Shown here in pieces: positions 48,074 through 59,305 of a stretch of 64,000 bases of DNA. The notes below the pieces were generated by a model. It did no database searches, was not told the DNA's origin, and saw only the letters and a list, made by a program, of their open reading frames with translations. A program made the translations under genes and the position numbers. Every line of letters starts with the position of its first letter. Positions within the stretch are counted from its first letter, which is position 1. The stretch is from Primulina eburnea (lineage: Eukaryota > Streptophyta > Magnoliopsida > Lamiales > Gesneriaceae), in NCBI RefSeq assembly GCF_022965805.1, contig NC_133105.1, positions 29,792,277 to 29,856,276 on the forward strand. The letters run 5' to 3'.

Positions 48074-51000
48074 TTAAAGACTCATGATCCGTATGAATCA
48101 CAAACTCTTTAGGCCTCAAGTAGTGCTGCCACGTCTCAAGAGCCCTCACAAGTGCATAGAACTCCTTGTCATACGTGGGATAGTTCAGCGCTGCCCCATT
48201 GAGCTTCTCACTAAAGTATGCCACCGGCCTCCCTCCTTGCATCAACACGCCACCAATACCTACACCTGAAGCATCACATTCAATTTCAAATGTATTAGCA
48301 AAATCAGGTAACACAAGTAAAGGAGCATTAATCAACTTTTGCTTAATGAGATTAAAGGACTTCTCTTGCTCCTCGCCCCAATAGAATGGAACGTTTTTCT
48401 TGATCACCGCCGTCATCGGTGCAGCCAATGTGCTAAAAACTTTGACAAACCTCCTATAGAAGCTTGCAAGACCATGAAAACTTCGAACTTGACCAACATT
48501 AGTAGGCGTTGGCCAATCTCGAATAGCACTTACCTTGTCTTCATCAACTTGTATACCCTGTGAACTTACCACAAAACCAAGGAAGACAAGTTTGCTAGTT
48601 CAAAAATCACATTTCTTCAAGTTAGCGTATAGATTTTCAGCCCTTAATGTGATTAGCACAAGTTTCAAGTGGTTAACATGCTCTTCTTGATTTTTGCTAT
48701 ACACTAGGATATCATCAAAATAGACCATAACAAATTTTCCTATGTGTGCACGCAAAACATGATTCATCAACCTCATAAAAGTGCTAGGTGCATTAGTTAA
48801 GCCAAAAGGCATAACCATCCACTCATACAACCCATATTTAGTTTTAAAAGCAGTTTTCCACTCATCACCTTCTCTCATCCTAATTTGGTGATACCCACTT
48901 CTCAAATCAATTTTACTAAAAATGCAAGACCCATGCAATTCATCTAACATATCATCTAGTCTAGGTATGGGATGCCTATACTTAATGGTTATGTTATTGA
49001 TTGCCCTACAATCCACACACATACGCCATGAGCCATCTTTCTTAGGGACTAGTAAAACGGGCACCGCACAAGGTGACATGGACTCACGCACAAACCCTTT
49101 ATCTAATAGCTCACTTACCTGTCGTTGCAGCTCCTTAGTCTCCTCCGGATTGCTCCTATAAGCTGGACGGTTCGGCAAGGCACTCCCGGGCACCAAATCA
49201 ATTTGGTGTTCAATCCCCCTCAATGGTGGTAAGCCTTGAGGTAGCTCCTCCGGAAATACATCGTCAAATTCCTGCAATAGTGAAACAATAACGCTCGGAA
49301 GGGATCCAACTATATCACTTGTGTTAAGGAGGATCTCCTTGTAAATAATTAACACAAGTGGTTCATGTTTGTGCAATAATTGTTTCAACTCACCTTTTTG
49401 GGCCATGTATGATTTCTTTTTGGCCTCTTTCCTCTCTTTTTCTTTTCCCTCATTTTCTTTCCTCTTTTTTTTTGTTTTTATGGCTATCTCACTCTTTTGA
49501 TCACTCTTTTTTTCAGCCACTTCATTTTTGTTTTCAAAGGCCATCTCACTTTTTAATTCACTCTTTTTTTCGGCCTCATCTCTCTTTTTCTTTTTTAATT
49601 GGTCCTCCAATACTTGCTTTGGCGACAAAGGAAGCAATACAATGGATTCTTTCTTTAAAACAAATGAATAACGATTTTTGAACCCATCATGAGTAACATG
49701 CCTATCAAATTGCCAAGGCCTACCCAACAAAATATGGCAAGCATGCATTGGCACCATGTCACACAAAACCTCATCCACATACTTCCCAATAGAAAAGGAC
49801 ACTAGAACTTGCCTATTTACTTTCACCTCCGCACAATCATTCAACCATTGAAGCATATATGGTTGAGGATGTTTTATTGTAGGCAATCCCAATTTTTCCA
49901 CCATCTCAACACTAGCTACATTAGTGCAACTTCCCCCTTCTATGATTACATTACAAACCTTACCATTCACAAAGCATCTAGTGTGGAACAAATTCTCCCT
50001 TTGGCTAGCCTCCTCATTCTTGACTTGGGCACTCATGATTCGTCTAGTCACTAGCGCTTCTCCTACAACCGCCCCATATCCCTCATCGGGATCCTCCAAC
50101 GCAGGCATATCATCATCACTACCCTCTCCATCTCCCTCACTTTGAGATTCATACTCACCATAATCATTCAATATCATCACCCTCTTATTAGGACAATCAC
50201 TAGAAATATGACCCATCCCTTGACACCTAAAACATCCAACATCCCTAGAACGATTAGAAGGAGTTTCAGATTTACTTGGACTCCTTGCTTAGGTGCCTCT
50301 TGCTTAGTGTCAAATCTTGGTTTGGTCACCACTTTATTTTCCTCACGCTTCACTCCGCCTGACCGCCAAGAAGATGATGCACCTCCGGTTTGATTGGTGC
50401 GGCCAACTCCTCGCCTCTTGAGTTTTTGCTCCACCTTTATGGCCATTTGCACCATCTCGTCTAGATCTAAGTAGTGCCGAAGCTCCAATTGATCTTGGAT
50501 CTCCCTGTTCAAACCACAAAGAAAACGAGCCATAGTTGCCTCACTATCCTCCTCAATATTTGTCCTAATCATGACTACTTCCATCTCCTTATAGTAGTCC
50601 TCAACACTCTTAGATCCTTGCCTCAAATTTTGTAACCTCTTAAACATCTCCCTATAATAGTGGTTAGGCACAAACCTCTTCCTCATTACCCTCTTCATCT
50701 CATCCCAAGACTCAATGGGTCTCTCATTATACTTCCTTTTAGTGGTCACTAATTGATCCCACCAAATGAGAGCATAGTCTAAGAATTCAACCACCGCCAA
50801 CTTCACCTTCTTTTGTTCGGAGTAGTGGTGACATTCAAATACGAACTCTACCCTCTTTTCCCACTCTAGGTATGCCTCCGGGTCAGATTTCCCATGGAAC
50901 GATGGAATTTTCATCTTAATGCTACCCATGTGACCATCTTCCCTAGTCTCCTCATATCTACCTCGCATGGCTTCCCTTCTCCCTCTCCCAAATCCTCTAT

Positions 51001-51247
51001 CTCTTCCATTCCTACCCCAATTCTCATTTTGACTCTCATCGCCTCCTCCCAAATCATACTCCTCATCATCTCTACCCAAATCCTTAGGCTTAGGTTTACC
51101 CCCACTAACACTAACCTCAAGTTTACCCAACCTCTCATGCAACGACTCCATTTGGGTCGTCATCACCCTACTAAAATCCCCAAACAACGCATCTAGTTGG
51201 GCCTTGGACAACCCCGAATTTGAACTATCTCCTACCTCCCTCTCCAT
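48074..51247 (-). pseudogene. gag-pol: G3 gag-protease-RT-RNaseH part
   Basis: Read from ATG at 51247. Gag: MEREVGDSSNSG, KIPSFHGKSDPEAYLEWEKR, YYREMFKRLQNLRQG. A frameshift at about 50270-50280 falls at the zinc knuckle. The protease-like site reads VIIEGGSCTNVAS: the catalytic Asp (GAT in G1) is GAA, Glu. A Lys/Glu-rich stretch precedes RT ([29 protein letters not shown]). A Cys codon has become TGA at 48602-48600. RNase H starts FEIECDASG and is cut by copia C at 48074. The uninterrupted sequence here defines the target site of element E in G1. Confidence 0.92.
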
Positions 51248-51644
51248 TTAATGTCAATTTGTACCTGCAAGAAAAGATTAGTAGAAATAAAATAATCCTC
51301 ACCCAAATGCTCACGGTCACTCCAAAGAAATTCACTCGTCTTTTCTCACAATTTTGTTTGCTCACAAGAAATACTCACCGTTCACTCCAAAGAAAAGTCA
51401 CTCGCACTCAAGTGTATCACTCAAATTTTGAGAGCTCTCTTGGAAGTGCTCAAGCTTTGTATTCTGGGTATATCAAACAATCAAGGTTCAAACTTGTGAA
51501 CAAATGCGACCGACTCACTTGGACTGTGTAGACAAGAAATTCGAATATAGGGAATATATATATATATATATTTTTGACTGTGAGAGACAATTGAATATGA
51601 CTCTCTAAAGGGAATAGAACAATATACCAAAACAATTGTGTAGG
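51248..51644 (-). other. G3 leader, first part
   Basis: Non-coding leader upstream of gag with a (TA)n run (51551-51570). It is split by element F and resumes at 61286. No gene seen. Confidence 0.75.
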
Positions 51645-51801
51645 CAAATGGTAAGGGCCAAGATCTTGACTCTGTTAATATGAGATTTTAATTATATTAA
51701 CATGAGATTATTGAAGTTAAATTGATATAATTATAGACGGGCTACTACGAGACCAGATTGGCCAAACATTTAGAGTATACAATTTTTGGGACAGAAGTGT
51801 T

Positions 51802-51980
51802 GGCGCCCAAGCGGTAAAGATCGACCGCCCGAGCGCCAGTGTCCCTGAAAAGTACGTCGCGGGCAGAAGATGTGGCGCCCGGGCGGTAGATTATTACCGC
51901 CCGAGCGCCAAGAGTGCGACTTGAAATTGCTGGACAGAAGATACCGCGCTCGAGCGGTAGATTTCCACCGCTCGAGCGCC
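51802..51980 (+). repeat. Three 36-nt hairpin repeats in F LTR U3
   Basis: Inverted-repeat units at 51802-51837, 51874-51909 and 51945-51980 (steps 72 and 71). Each has a GGCGCCCGAGCGGT-type left arm, an 8-nt centre and an ACCGCCCGAGCGCC-type right arm. Each arm is itself near-palindromic around CGCYCGRGCG. The 3' LTR repeats them from about 59458. The AT run at the TATA position starts 48 bp downstream. Confidence 0.9.
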
Positions 51981-52025
51981 GACCGAAATTCACGAAAAGT
52001 AAACACGTTGCCTTAACATGAAATT

Positions 52026-52028
<3 letters not shown>

Positions 52029-52086
<58 letters not shown>
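52029..52086 (+). repeat. (AT)n microsatellite at the TATA position of F 5' LTR
   Basis: About 58 bp of AT dinucleotides, against 16 bp at the same place in the 3' LTR (59685-59700). The tract has expanded in one LTR, or contracted in the other, since insertion. Confidence 0.92.
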
Positions 52087-52088
<2 letters not shown>

Positions 52089-52394
52089 TTCTTCAGAATG
52101 AAGAATTAACAAAAGTCGAGGAGAAGCTTCAGAGAATTTGTGTGGAAAATCCTTACGCCTTTTGTGAGAAATCTGTCCGTTAGATTTTAAATCCGACTTC
52201 GATACTGTGTTCATATCAACGCAGGCTGCTACAGGACGTAAGTTTTATTACGTTTAGACAAGATTTGAAATTATGATATTGTCAGAATTGAATATGATTC
52301 AGATATGGTGTTTCTGCTACCGTAGACATTATAGAATTGAAGTCAGATTAAAGAACAGACTGTTTCTGTAATTGTTATGATTTTTGAAATAGAT

Positions 52395-54179
52395 TGTGAC
52401 ACCTCTGACCCGTTTTAATAAAATAACAGCGGAATTTAAAATTTTCTTTAAAATGGAAGAAGGATTCAAAATACATTTCATATATATATATTCAAAAGTA
52501 TACACATGATCAATAAAATGATACAACAAAAAGCAAAATATCATTCTTGTGATCATGTCAAAATGCTAGCAAAATAACTTCTTCCTTCCATCTTTGGTAT
52601 GCATATGACTCCGGCCCACAATCAACGTCCCGGCCCGTCGCTCTTATCTGCATCACATGAAAATAACTGAAATGAGTATAAAACTCAGCAAGTGGAACTC
52701 TTACATAGCAATGATACATATCATACTCTGAAAACATGACTTTGAAAACATTAAATACCATCAACTCTGAAATATGAATATCATAGCGTGAATAATAATA
52801 ACGATGGTATTTCTTTTTTCTCTGGTATGGATTGACATCTATATAGTATCTCTGTCTCTTACCTATATCCCATCGATATAAATCGACAACTCTGAGGGAT
52901 TTAAGTCTATGGTCGTTGATCAACTAATTGCATGCAATCTCTGACTATGTATCTATCAATCCATAAAACATTTGAACTCTCTCTTTGACATTTCATCAAA
53001 CACTTTGAAAGCATTAAGCTCTTGTATTCCCTTTTCAATAATTGAGACATAAAATGCCTCCAATATGTATAAAAAGTGTATCAATACATAACCATGAATC
53101 AAATGAAGGGAATAACACTTTAAAATCATTAGAACACCATACATATAATATCATGTGAGCACAAGGGATGAAATTCCACTTACAACCACTTGGAACCTTG
53201 AATCTAAACCCTTGGTTGAATTCCTACACAATAAACCAAGTATTGAACCATCAACAACTCAATAATCATAAACCCATATTAATTAATCCATAAACCAACA
53301 CCATCAACAAACCCATATCATCTCCAACACCAAAAACTAAGAAATAACCAAACCAAAAGCTTACCTTAGCTTTCTTGATCCCAAAATAACTTAGTTCCCT
53401 CAACAATAATCCACCAAGAGCAAGAATCAAAGAAAGGAATTGAAAAGAAATTGGAACCCTAGTCTCCCAAGGAGAGAAAATTCGAAAATGGGGGAGGAGG
53501 AAATGAGAAGAATAAGACCAACTCTCATATTTAAGCACTAAAATCGCCAAACACGCTTATACTGTACCCGGCACTCGGGCGGTCGAAAATTACCGCTCGG
53601 GCGCCAATGTTTCTGCCCGAAACCCAAAAATCCAGAATGAGTGGCGCTCGGGCGGCCAAACATTACCGCTCGGGCGCCACTCTGCGCACTGCCACGTTAA
53701 AGATCGCTTCATAACCGCCTCTTCCCGTCCGAATTAGAAAAAGTGGTAAACTACAAAGTCGTAGCCCTATGTCTTATCTTCAATCCCTCAAAATTTCAGA
53801 TCATTTGGTGCTCGGAGTAAAACGTTATCCCCATTCTCCCAACATGTGTCACTGGAGAAACGTCGAAACACACGACACACTTCGGGGCTTTTTTGGCTTA
53901 CCTTCCACAATGATTTGAACAAAACTAAAAATTAGAAAGTTATACCTCTATGTCTTATCTAACAACTCCAATTGGCCTCATACCAATTGGCTCAACATAC
54001 GAATTATCATGAATTAAATCGTAACGCCGCTACAATAGCACTACACATCATCTATAACCAACCATACTATAAATCATAAATCGAAACTCTTAACATCCAA
54101 ACTATACCTAAACTTGACCAAGTAGTCAATAAACTTATGAAAACTTAAACCGTACCGTACACCAGGCTCGGTTATTACA
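52395..54179 (-). repeat. Solo LTR 'D' (1785 bp) in F 5' LTR
   Basis: Plus-strand TGTGACACCTCTGACC...CTCGGTTATTACA. The target is GAGAT in the uninterrupted F 3' LTR; flanks here are TAGAT (52390-52394) and GAGAT (54180-54184), a 5-bp duplication with one substitution. Minus orientation is inferred from two hairpin repeats (53570-53605, 53643-53678), then a TATA-like TTAAATA at about 53532-53526. The ORFs inside are short and unremarkable. Confidence 0.87.
53570..53678 (-). repeat. Two 36-nt hairpin repeats in solo LTR D
   Basis: Units at 53570-53605 and 53643-53678, 73 bp apart, with arms of the GGCGCTCGGGCGGT / ACCGCTCGGGCGCC type, the same design as in element F. The linkers also share CGGGCAGAA. 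Confidence 0.88.
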
Positions 54180-55461
54180 GAGATTGACTGAGATTCTATA
54201 TCAGAATTGTGTTAATATTCAGAGTATGAATTATGTTGACACAGATTATGAATTCTGGTAGTATATCTGTGATGTTGAGATTGACGGGGTATCAAGACTG
54301 TATTGTTATGCCGTTAAAACATCAGTTGATTAGATTGATCAGATTCAGTAATGATTCCGATTGTAACGTGATATCGTTGATAGGAATTAGATTGTACCTT
54401 GTTCAGATATAGATCAGATTATATACTGATTTGAGTATTGATCAGAACAGGTTTTGATTCGAGTTATATACTGATGTTGTATTTATATGATTGTCATTGC
54501 CAGACTGGGTATGGACAGATCAGAATACGAGACTTCGTCTTCGTCAGACCGGGAAGACAAAGGTATAAATAAATGTTGATTCGGGATGGCACAACTCGAG
54601 TTAGGTCTGACTTGAGTTTCCCTAAATCACATACTTTACTTTATTGCATTGATATTTGCAGATTATCAGATTGATATGTGCATGTATTGACTTAGAACAG
54701 AGTCAGAGTTAGAGTCTAGGGCAGACAGCCTAGCTAGGGCAGAACCGCCGAGTCGTTCTCAGAACCGATAAGACTCTAGACTTACGGTGTATCGAAGAGC
54801 TTCAGATGTAGATCGACGTCTATCTCAGATACATTCGATACAGCATACCAAAGTCTAAATTAGATTGGGATCCCTAGATTTGAGATAAGATAAGATTAGA
54901 TCACGAGTCATTGATTCATGTAGTCAGATTAGATACATGTTTTGATGTTTGTTTATGCTTTTATACAGATCCGTATTAATTTATGTTTCGTAGATTGCGA
55001 TTCATGTTTTATTTACAGACTGGTATGGATACATGTTGTTGATTATGCTACATGTGACAAGATATATTTCATGTGTTTATATATGTTTTATATGATTGCA
55101 TTTAATACATTGTTTATACTGGGATATTTATATCTCGCCGGAGTTATCCGGCTGTTGTCTTGTTTTGTATGTGTGCATGACAACAGGTGGGGCAGGATCA
55201 GGGTCCAGAAGATGAGGAGAGATCGAGATTAGAGTGGTGATCACGGACTTGGATGTAGATAGGTTTTATTACTTGAATGTAGTAGTTGAACCTAATTTTA
55301 AATTAGAGGCATGTTATACAAGATTTGTATTATTATACTAGTTTGTATAATATATTGATTCCATTACCTTCCGCATTTTAAAAGAAAAATTTTTAGACCC
55401 TGTTTATCTTAACTGATAATTAAACCCCAAAGATGATTAGCGTCCGGGTCCCCACAACAGG

Positions 55462-55473
55462 TGGTATCAGAGC
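55462..55473 (+). promoter_or_regulatory. Element F primer-binding site
   Basis: TGGTATCAGAGC, 5 nt after the 5' LTR, identical in spacing to element E. Confidence 0.93.
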
Positions 55474-55820
55474 GATAGATCCTTTAGATTGAGATAGTCA
55501 GAATTGATAGATATTTTAGATGGAGAGAGTCAGAACTGATAGATATTTTAGACTGAGATAGCAGAGAATGAGCGGGGCAGATTGATTTGTCTTTCCTTGC
55601 ATGTGATTGCTAGCATGAGATTTATTTCAATGTTGACTTACATTGTGTGTGCTAGCATGATTTACTGCTTTCCCTATTACATGTTGTTTGTTATCTGAGT
55701 TGATTGCAGCACGTAATTGTTAAGCCTGAATCAGAACCGAGTCTGGATCAGAGGTATATGATCAGAGGAGGGCTGAGACAGATTGTATAGCTTGTGTACT
55801 AATCTGTGTGATATTCAGAT

Positions 55821-56720
55821 ATACCGCCTCGAAGAATTCCAGAAAGAGGTAGCACTTCGTCTGAACAGATAGATGCATCCGAAACGCAGATAGAAGTAAA
55901 GTTGAGAGAGTTTCAGTTATTTCAGCCGCCGATTTTGAGTGGTATCGAGACATCTGAAGATTGTCAGAACTGGTTAGATGACATAGAAATATTGTTTAAT
56001 CTAATTGACTGTACAGATGAACAGAGGGTTAAAATGGTGCCTTATCAGTTACGAGAAGCCGCCAGGAGTTGGTGGATTACCAGTAGAAGAATGTGGGCAC
56101 AGAGAGGTACAGTGATGTCGTGGGAAATATTCAGAACTGAATTCTATCGAAGATTTTTCTCATCCTCGTATCGAGAGGACAAGAAATTAGAGTTTGAGAA
56201 TTTGAGCCAAGGGCAGCTGAATATTGATCAATATATTGCTAAATTCTCTACTCTACTGCGTTTTGCTCCTCATTTGGCTGGGAGTGATGAAGCTGTAGTG
56301 AATCAGTTCATCAGAGGGTTGAACTCGGAGATAGTTGCCTTGATGAATATGCAGCGACCTTACCATTTTGCGGATATCTTGAGTAGAGCGAAGAGAGCTG
56401 AGGCGAGTCTGATTAGACAATTAACAAGGTTGTGTGTGAAGCAACCTCAGATACAGCAATCCCCTCTTCGTTATGATCACGGCAGTACGAGTGGGAAGCA
56501 AGATTTGCTGAAAGCTCGGAAGAAGCCATTCAAGAAGTTAGGAAGTGGTCCCTCGAGTTCCAGTAGTTCTAGTCCGAGCTATACTGGAGTGTATTGCAGG
56601 AGTTGCGGAGGGAGGCATCCCACCGAGCAATGCCAGGGAGTGACTGGTAGTTGTCATATCTACAGACAGCCGGGACACTTTGCTAAAGTTTGTCCCCAGA
56701 GACGGTCCCGAAGATCTTAG
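55821..56720 (+). pseudogene. gag: Element F gag without a canonical start
   Basis: An uninterrupted frame of about 299 codons to the stop at 56718-56720. The N-terminus PPRRIPERGSTSSEQ is preceded by ATA (55821) where an ATG would be expected, and the internal ATG used in E is TTG here (55902). Capsid motifs are PPILSG, EDCQNWLDDIEILFNL and LRFAPHLAGSDEAV. The C-terminal cluster CRSCGGRHPTEQC is kept, but the main knuckle reads CHIYRQPGHFAKVC: the second Cys is Tyr. Resembles Tekay/Del-type Gag (moderate). Expression and RNA binding are probably lost. Confidence 0.85.
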
Positions 56721-59291
56721 GGAACAGCGTTCAATTGAGAAAGAGACCCAGAACCCACAACATGTACTATTCTTTATGATTCTGATGCATATGTCTTGAT
56801 ATATACTAATGCATTTCGTATGATTATATTTGATGGAGTAGCATGGAGATATGCTGTATCTGTTGGGTCTAGTTGTACTGTAGTATTGATTTCCTAGCTT
56901 GTTGAGGAAATGTTGATATCAGAGATTTCTGTATATATTGTATACTGCAGTAAGATGAGAATAAAATAGAGATAGATTATGATGTATTTGTGTTTTATGA
57001 TTTGAACGCATTATTGATATGTATATGCTGAACAAGTACAGACACATTGTAGAATTTTTCCAGAAATGGGAAGAGTCAGACCAGAGATGACTGATCAGTG
57101 GAGATACCACGATAAGGATTCTAGATTTAGAATTCCTTTGATATCTGTATGGTATATAACTAGATTAGTACAGAAATGAGCAGATTGCATCCTTATGTAT
57201 TCAGTAGATCCACTGAAATCGAGTTTAGTATTGAAAAATTGGTCAGTATTATACAAGTTGGCTGATGTTTGCCTAGATAAGATTTCAGAATGGTGTTATA
57301 TCGGAAAGATAAATTTCAGAATTGAATTGAGATCAGGTATTGCTTGTATAGTAGATTTAGTACAGAATGGTATTGACTATACAGAATGATACAAAATGAA
57401 TTGAAAGAATATTTGAAAGATCATATTAAATATTCTGAGAATTATGATTCTTGTATACAGAAATTGTTCAGATATGTATTTTGTTGAATCAGATTGTATT
57501 CAGAATAGATGATATCTGATGCTAGTATACTGATTGATTTTGAGACAGTTGATATTGTGATCAGTGACTGATCAGATACCGATATCAGAAATATCAGAAG
57601 GTCAGAAATGTCAGAATTGTCAGAGATTGATATTATATGAATTGACAGATTATCGGATATGATTGTGTTTTGAACTGCTTGAGAATTATTGCTTCTAGAT
57701 CAGTATTTTATACAGATCGGATTGTTTGGGGAGCATATTGTATTTGCAGACGATATATAGCAGTGGATCAGAATAGCATGAAGATCGGATTGATTTGTCA
57801 GAATCGATAGTATTGTTAGAACTTACAATCTTATATATTTACTAGATTAGTATAGATTATTTTTATTCTGAATCAGTATTGATACAGATTTTATGAACCG
57901 TTGAGAGTATATACAGTTCAGCTTGTATCAGAAATGAATTCAAGAATTCCAGCTGTTCAGAAACGTGATCAGAGTGGTCAGAACAGTATTTCGATAATCA
58001 GAGCGGAGTATCGGTCAAAGAAACAGATATATGATTTGGTGTTTTGTATTAGATGGATTGTGGTATGATATCAGAATGTTTCAGAGTTGTATAACAGAAT
58101 TGATATTTATAGTCAGAGCCGAATACTAGGTAGGTATTTCTTCTTTAATTTATATTATTAACTGATTTGGTTGTACCGAATAGTTTGAATCAGATATCAC
58201 AGATAGTGTGAGACATGCACAGTGATGGATGCAGTTTTCATTCGGGTAACAGATAGTTTTGGTATAGACAGATTAGATCAGTTATGGCAGAATTTATGCT
58301 GAAATGTGGGCAGAAATCATACTGATAGGTCTGAATCGCTAACAGAATAAGCAGAAAGATAGAAAGCAGAAGATTTATTACAGAATTGTATATTTCTGAA
58401 TAGGAATGGGAATGCATTTCTATGGCTTTCGTAATGACAGTACTGCCATTTTCTCCAGATTGTGATATGATATGATTATGATTGACAGATTGATCAATCT
58501 ATATCTATTAGTTTGTACCAGATAATGTACAAACAGAACCAGATGACACAGATTGATGTTAGAGGAATGATCAGAATCAACAGAATGTTGAGATAGAATA
58601 TATCAGAATGTAATTTTCTGGTTGATTTTGTACTTGTGACAGAGTATATCATGAGTTGCTCCTTAGATTTATCGCATATTGACAGACAGCCAGGGTATAT
58701 GTATTATCCAGATATTGGAAGATATCCCGAGAACTGTAATGCTGGATGTTAGCACTAGATGATATTTCATATTGTCATTATATGAACTATTGTATAATTA
58801 TAGCTATCAGATTATCAGATGGGTAATGAGATAGTTACAGACAAGATATTATACAGTGAATACTACAGATTTTTAATTCTTTTGAAGAAATTTGAAGGAA
58901 GCTGAAGATAGTTCAGAAAGAACAGATGTCATAAACCAACATCGGATGATGATGATTGGTATTTGAGGTCGAGGATTGAATATGTCTTAGATCGAGAGCA
59001 GCAGATTTAACGATGGTTGACTGTATTGGATCATTATAGACTATGTAGTGGTTTATACGGATGTTGTATAACCCACATGGCAAGAGTGATTTTGTCAGAA
59101 TTAAATTGAGAAGTATCATGATAATATACTTCATGAAGTCTTATTCCAGATTGAAAATCAGAGATTGATACAAGAAAGAGATTTCAGAATGGATTCAGTA
59201 AGATGAGAGTTTTGATTTAAAACTCTGTATACATTTTTTTTCTAATATATCTAAATTGATTACTTGCGAGTTCGAGGACGAACTCAGATCT
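56721..59291 (+). other. Non-coding internal region of element F
   Basis: 2.57 kb with no retroviral enzyme motif on either strand. Sense strand rich in CAGA/TCAGA words, as in element E (11233-13881). The end (GAGTTCGAGGACGAACTCAG, about 59267-59286) is the purine-rich lead-in to the polypurine tract. No gene seen. Confidence 0.75.
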
Positions 59292-59305
59292 AAGAGGGGG
59301 AGAAA
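59292..59305 (+). promoter_or_regulatory. Element F polypurine tract
   Basis: AAGAGGGGGAGAAA immediately precedes the 3' LTR terminus TGTAAGGGCC. Confidence 0.88.

Larger units (their letters stand above)
51650..55456 (+). repeat. Element F 5' LTR, split by solo LTR D
   Basis: 2017 bp when the 1785-bp insert and its duplicated 5 bp are removed, against 1975 bp for the 3' LTR. The 42-bp excess equals the longer (AT)n tract at 52029-52086. It ends GGGTCCCCACA, like E. Confidence 0.92.

Noticed and set aside
52397..54180. Alternative ends for solo LTR D with a 6-bp AGATTG duplication
   Set aside because: It would leave a non-canonical CAG end. The TG...CA ends with 5-bp TAGAT/GAGAT fit the uninterrupted target in the other F LTR better.
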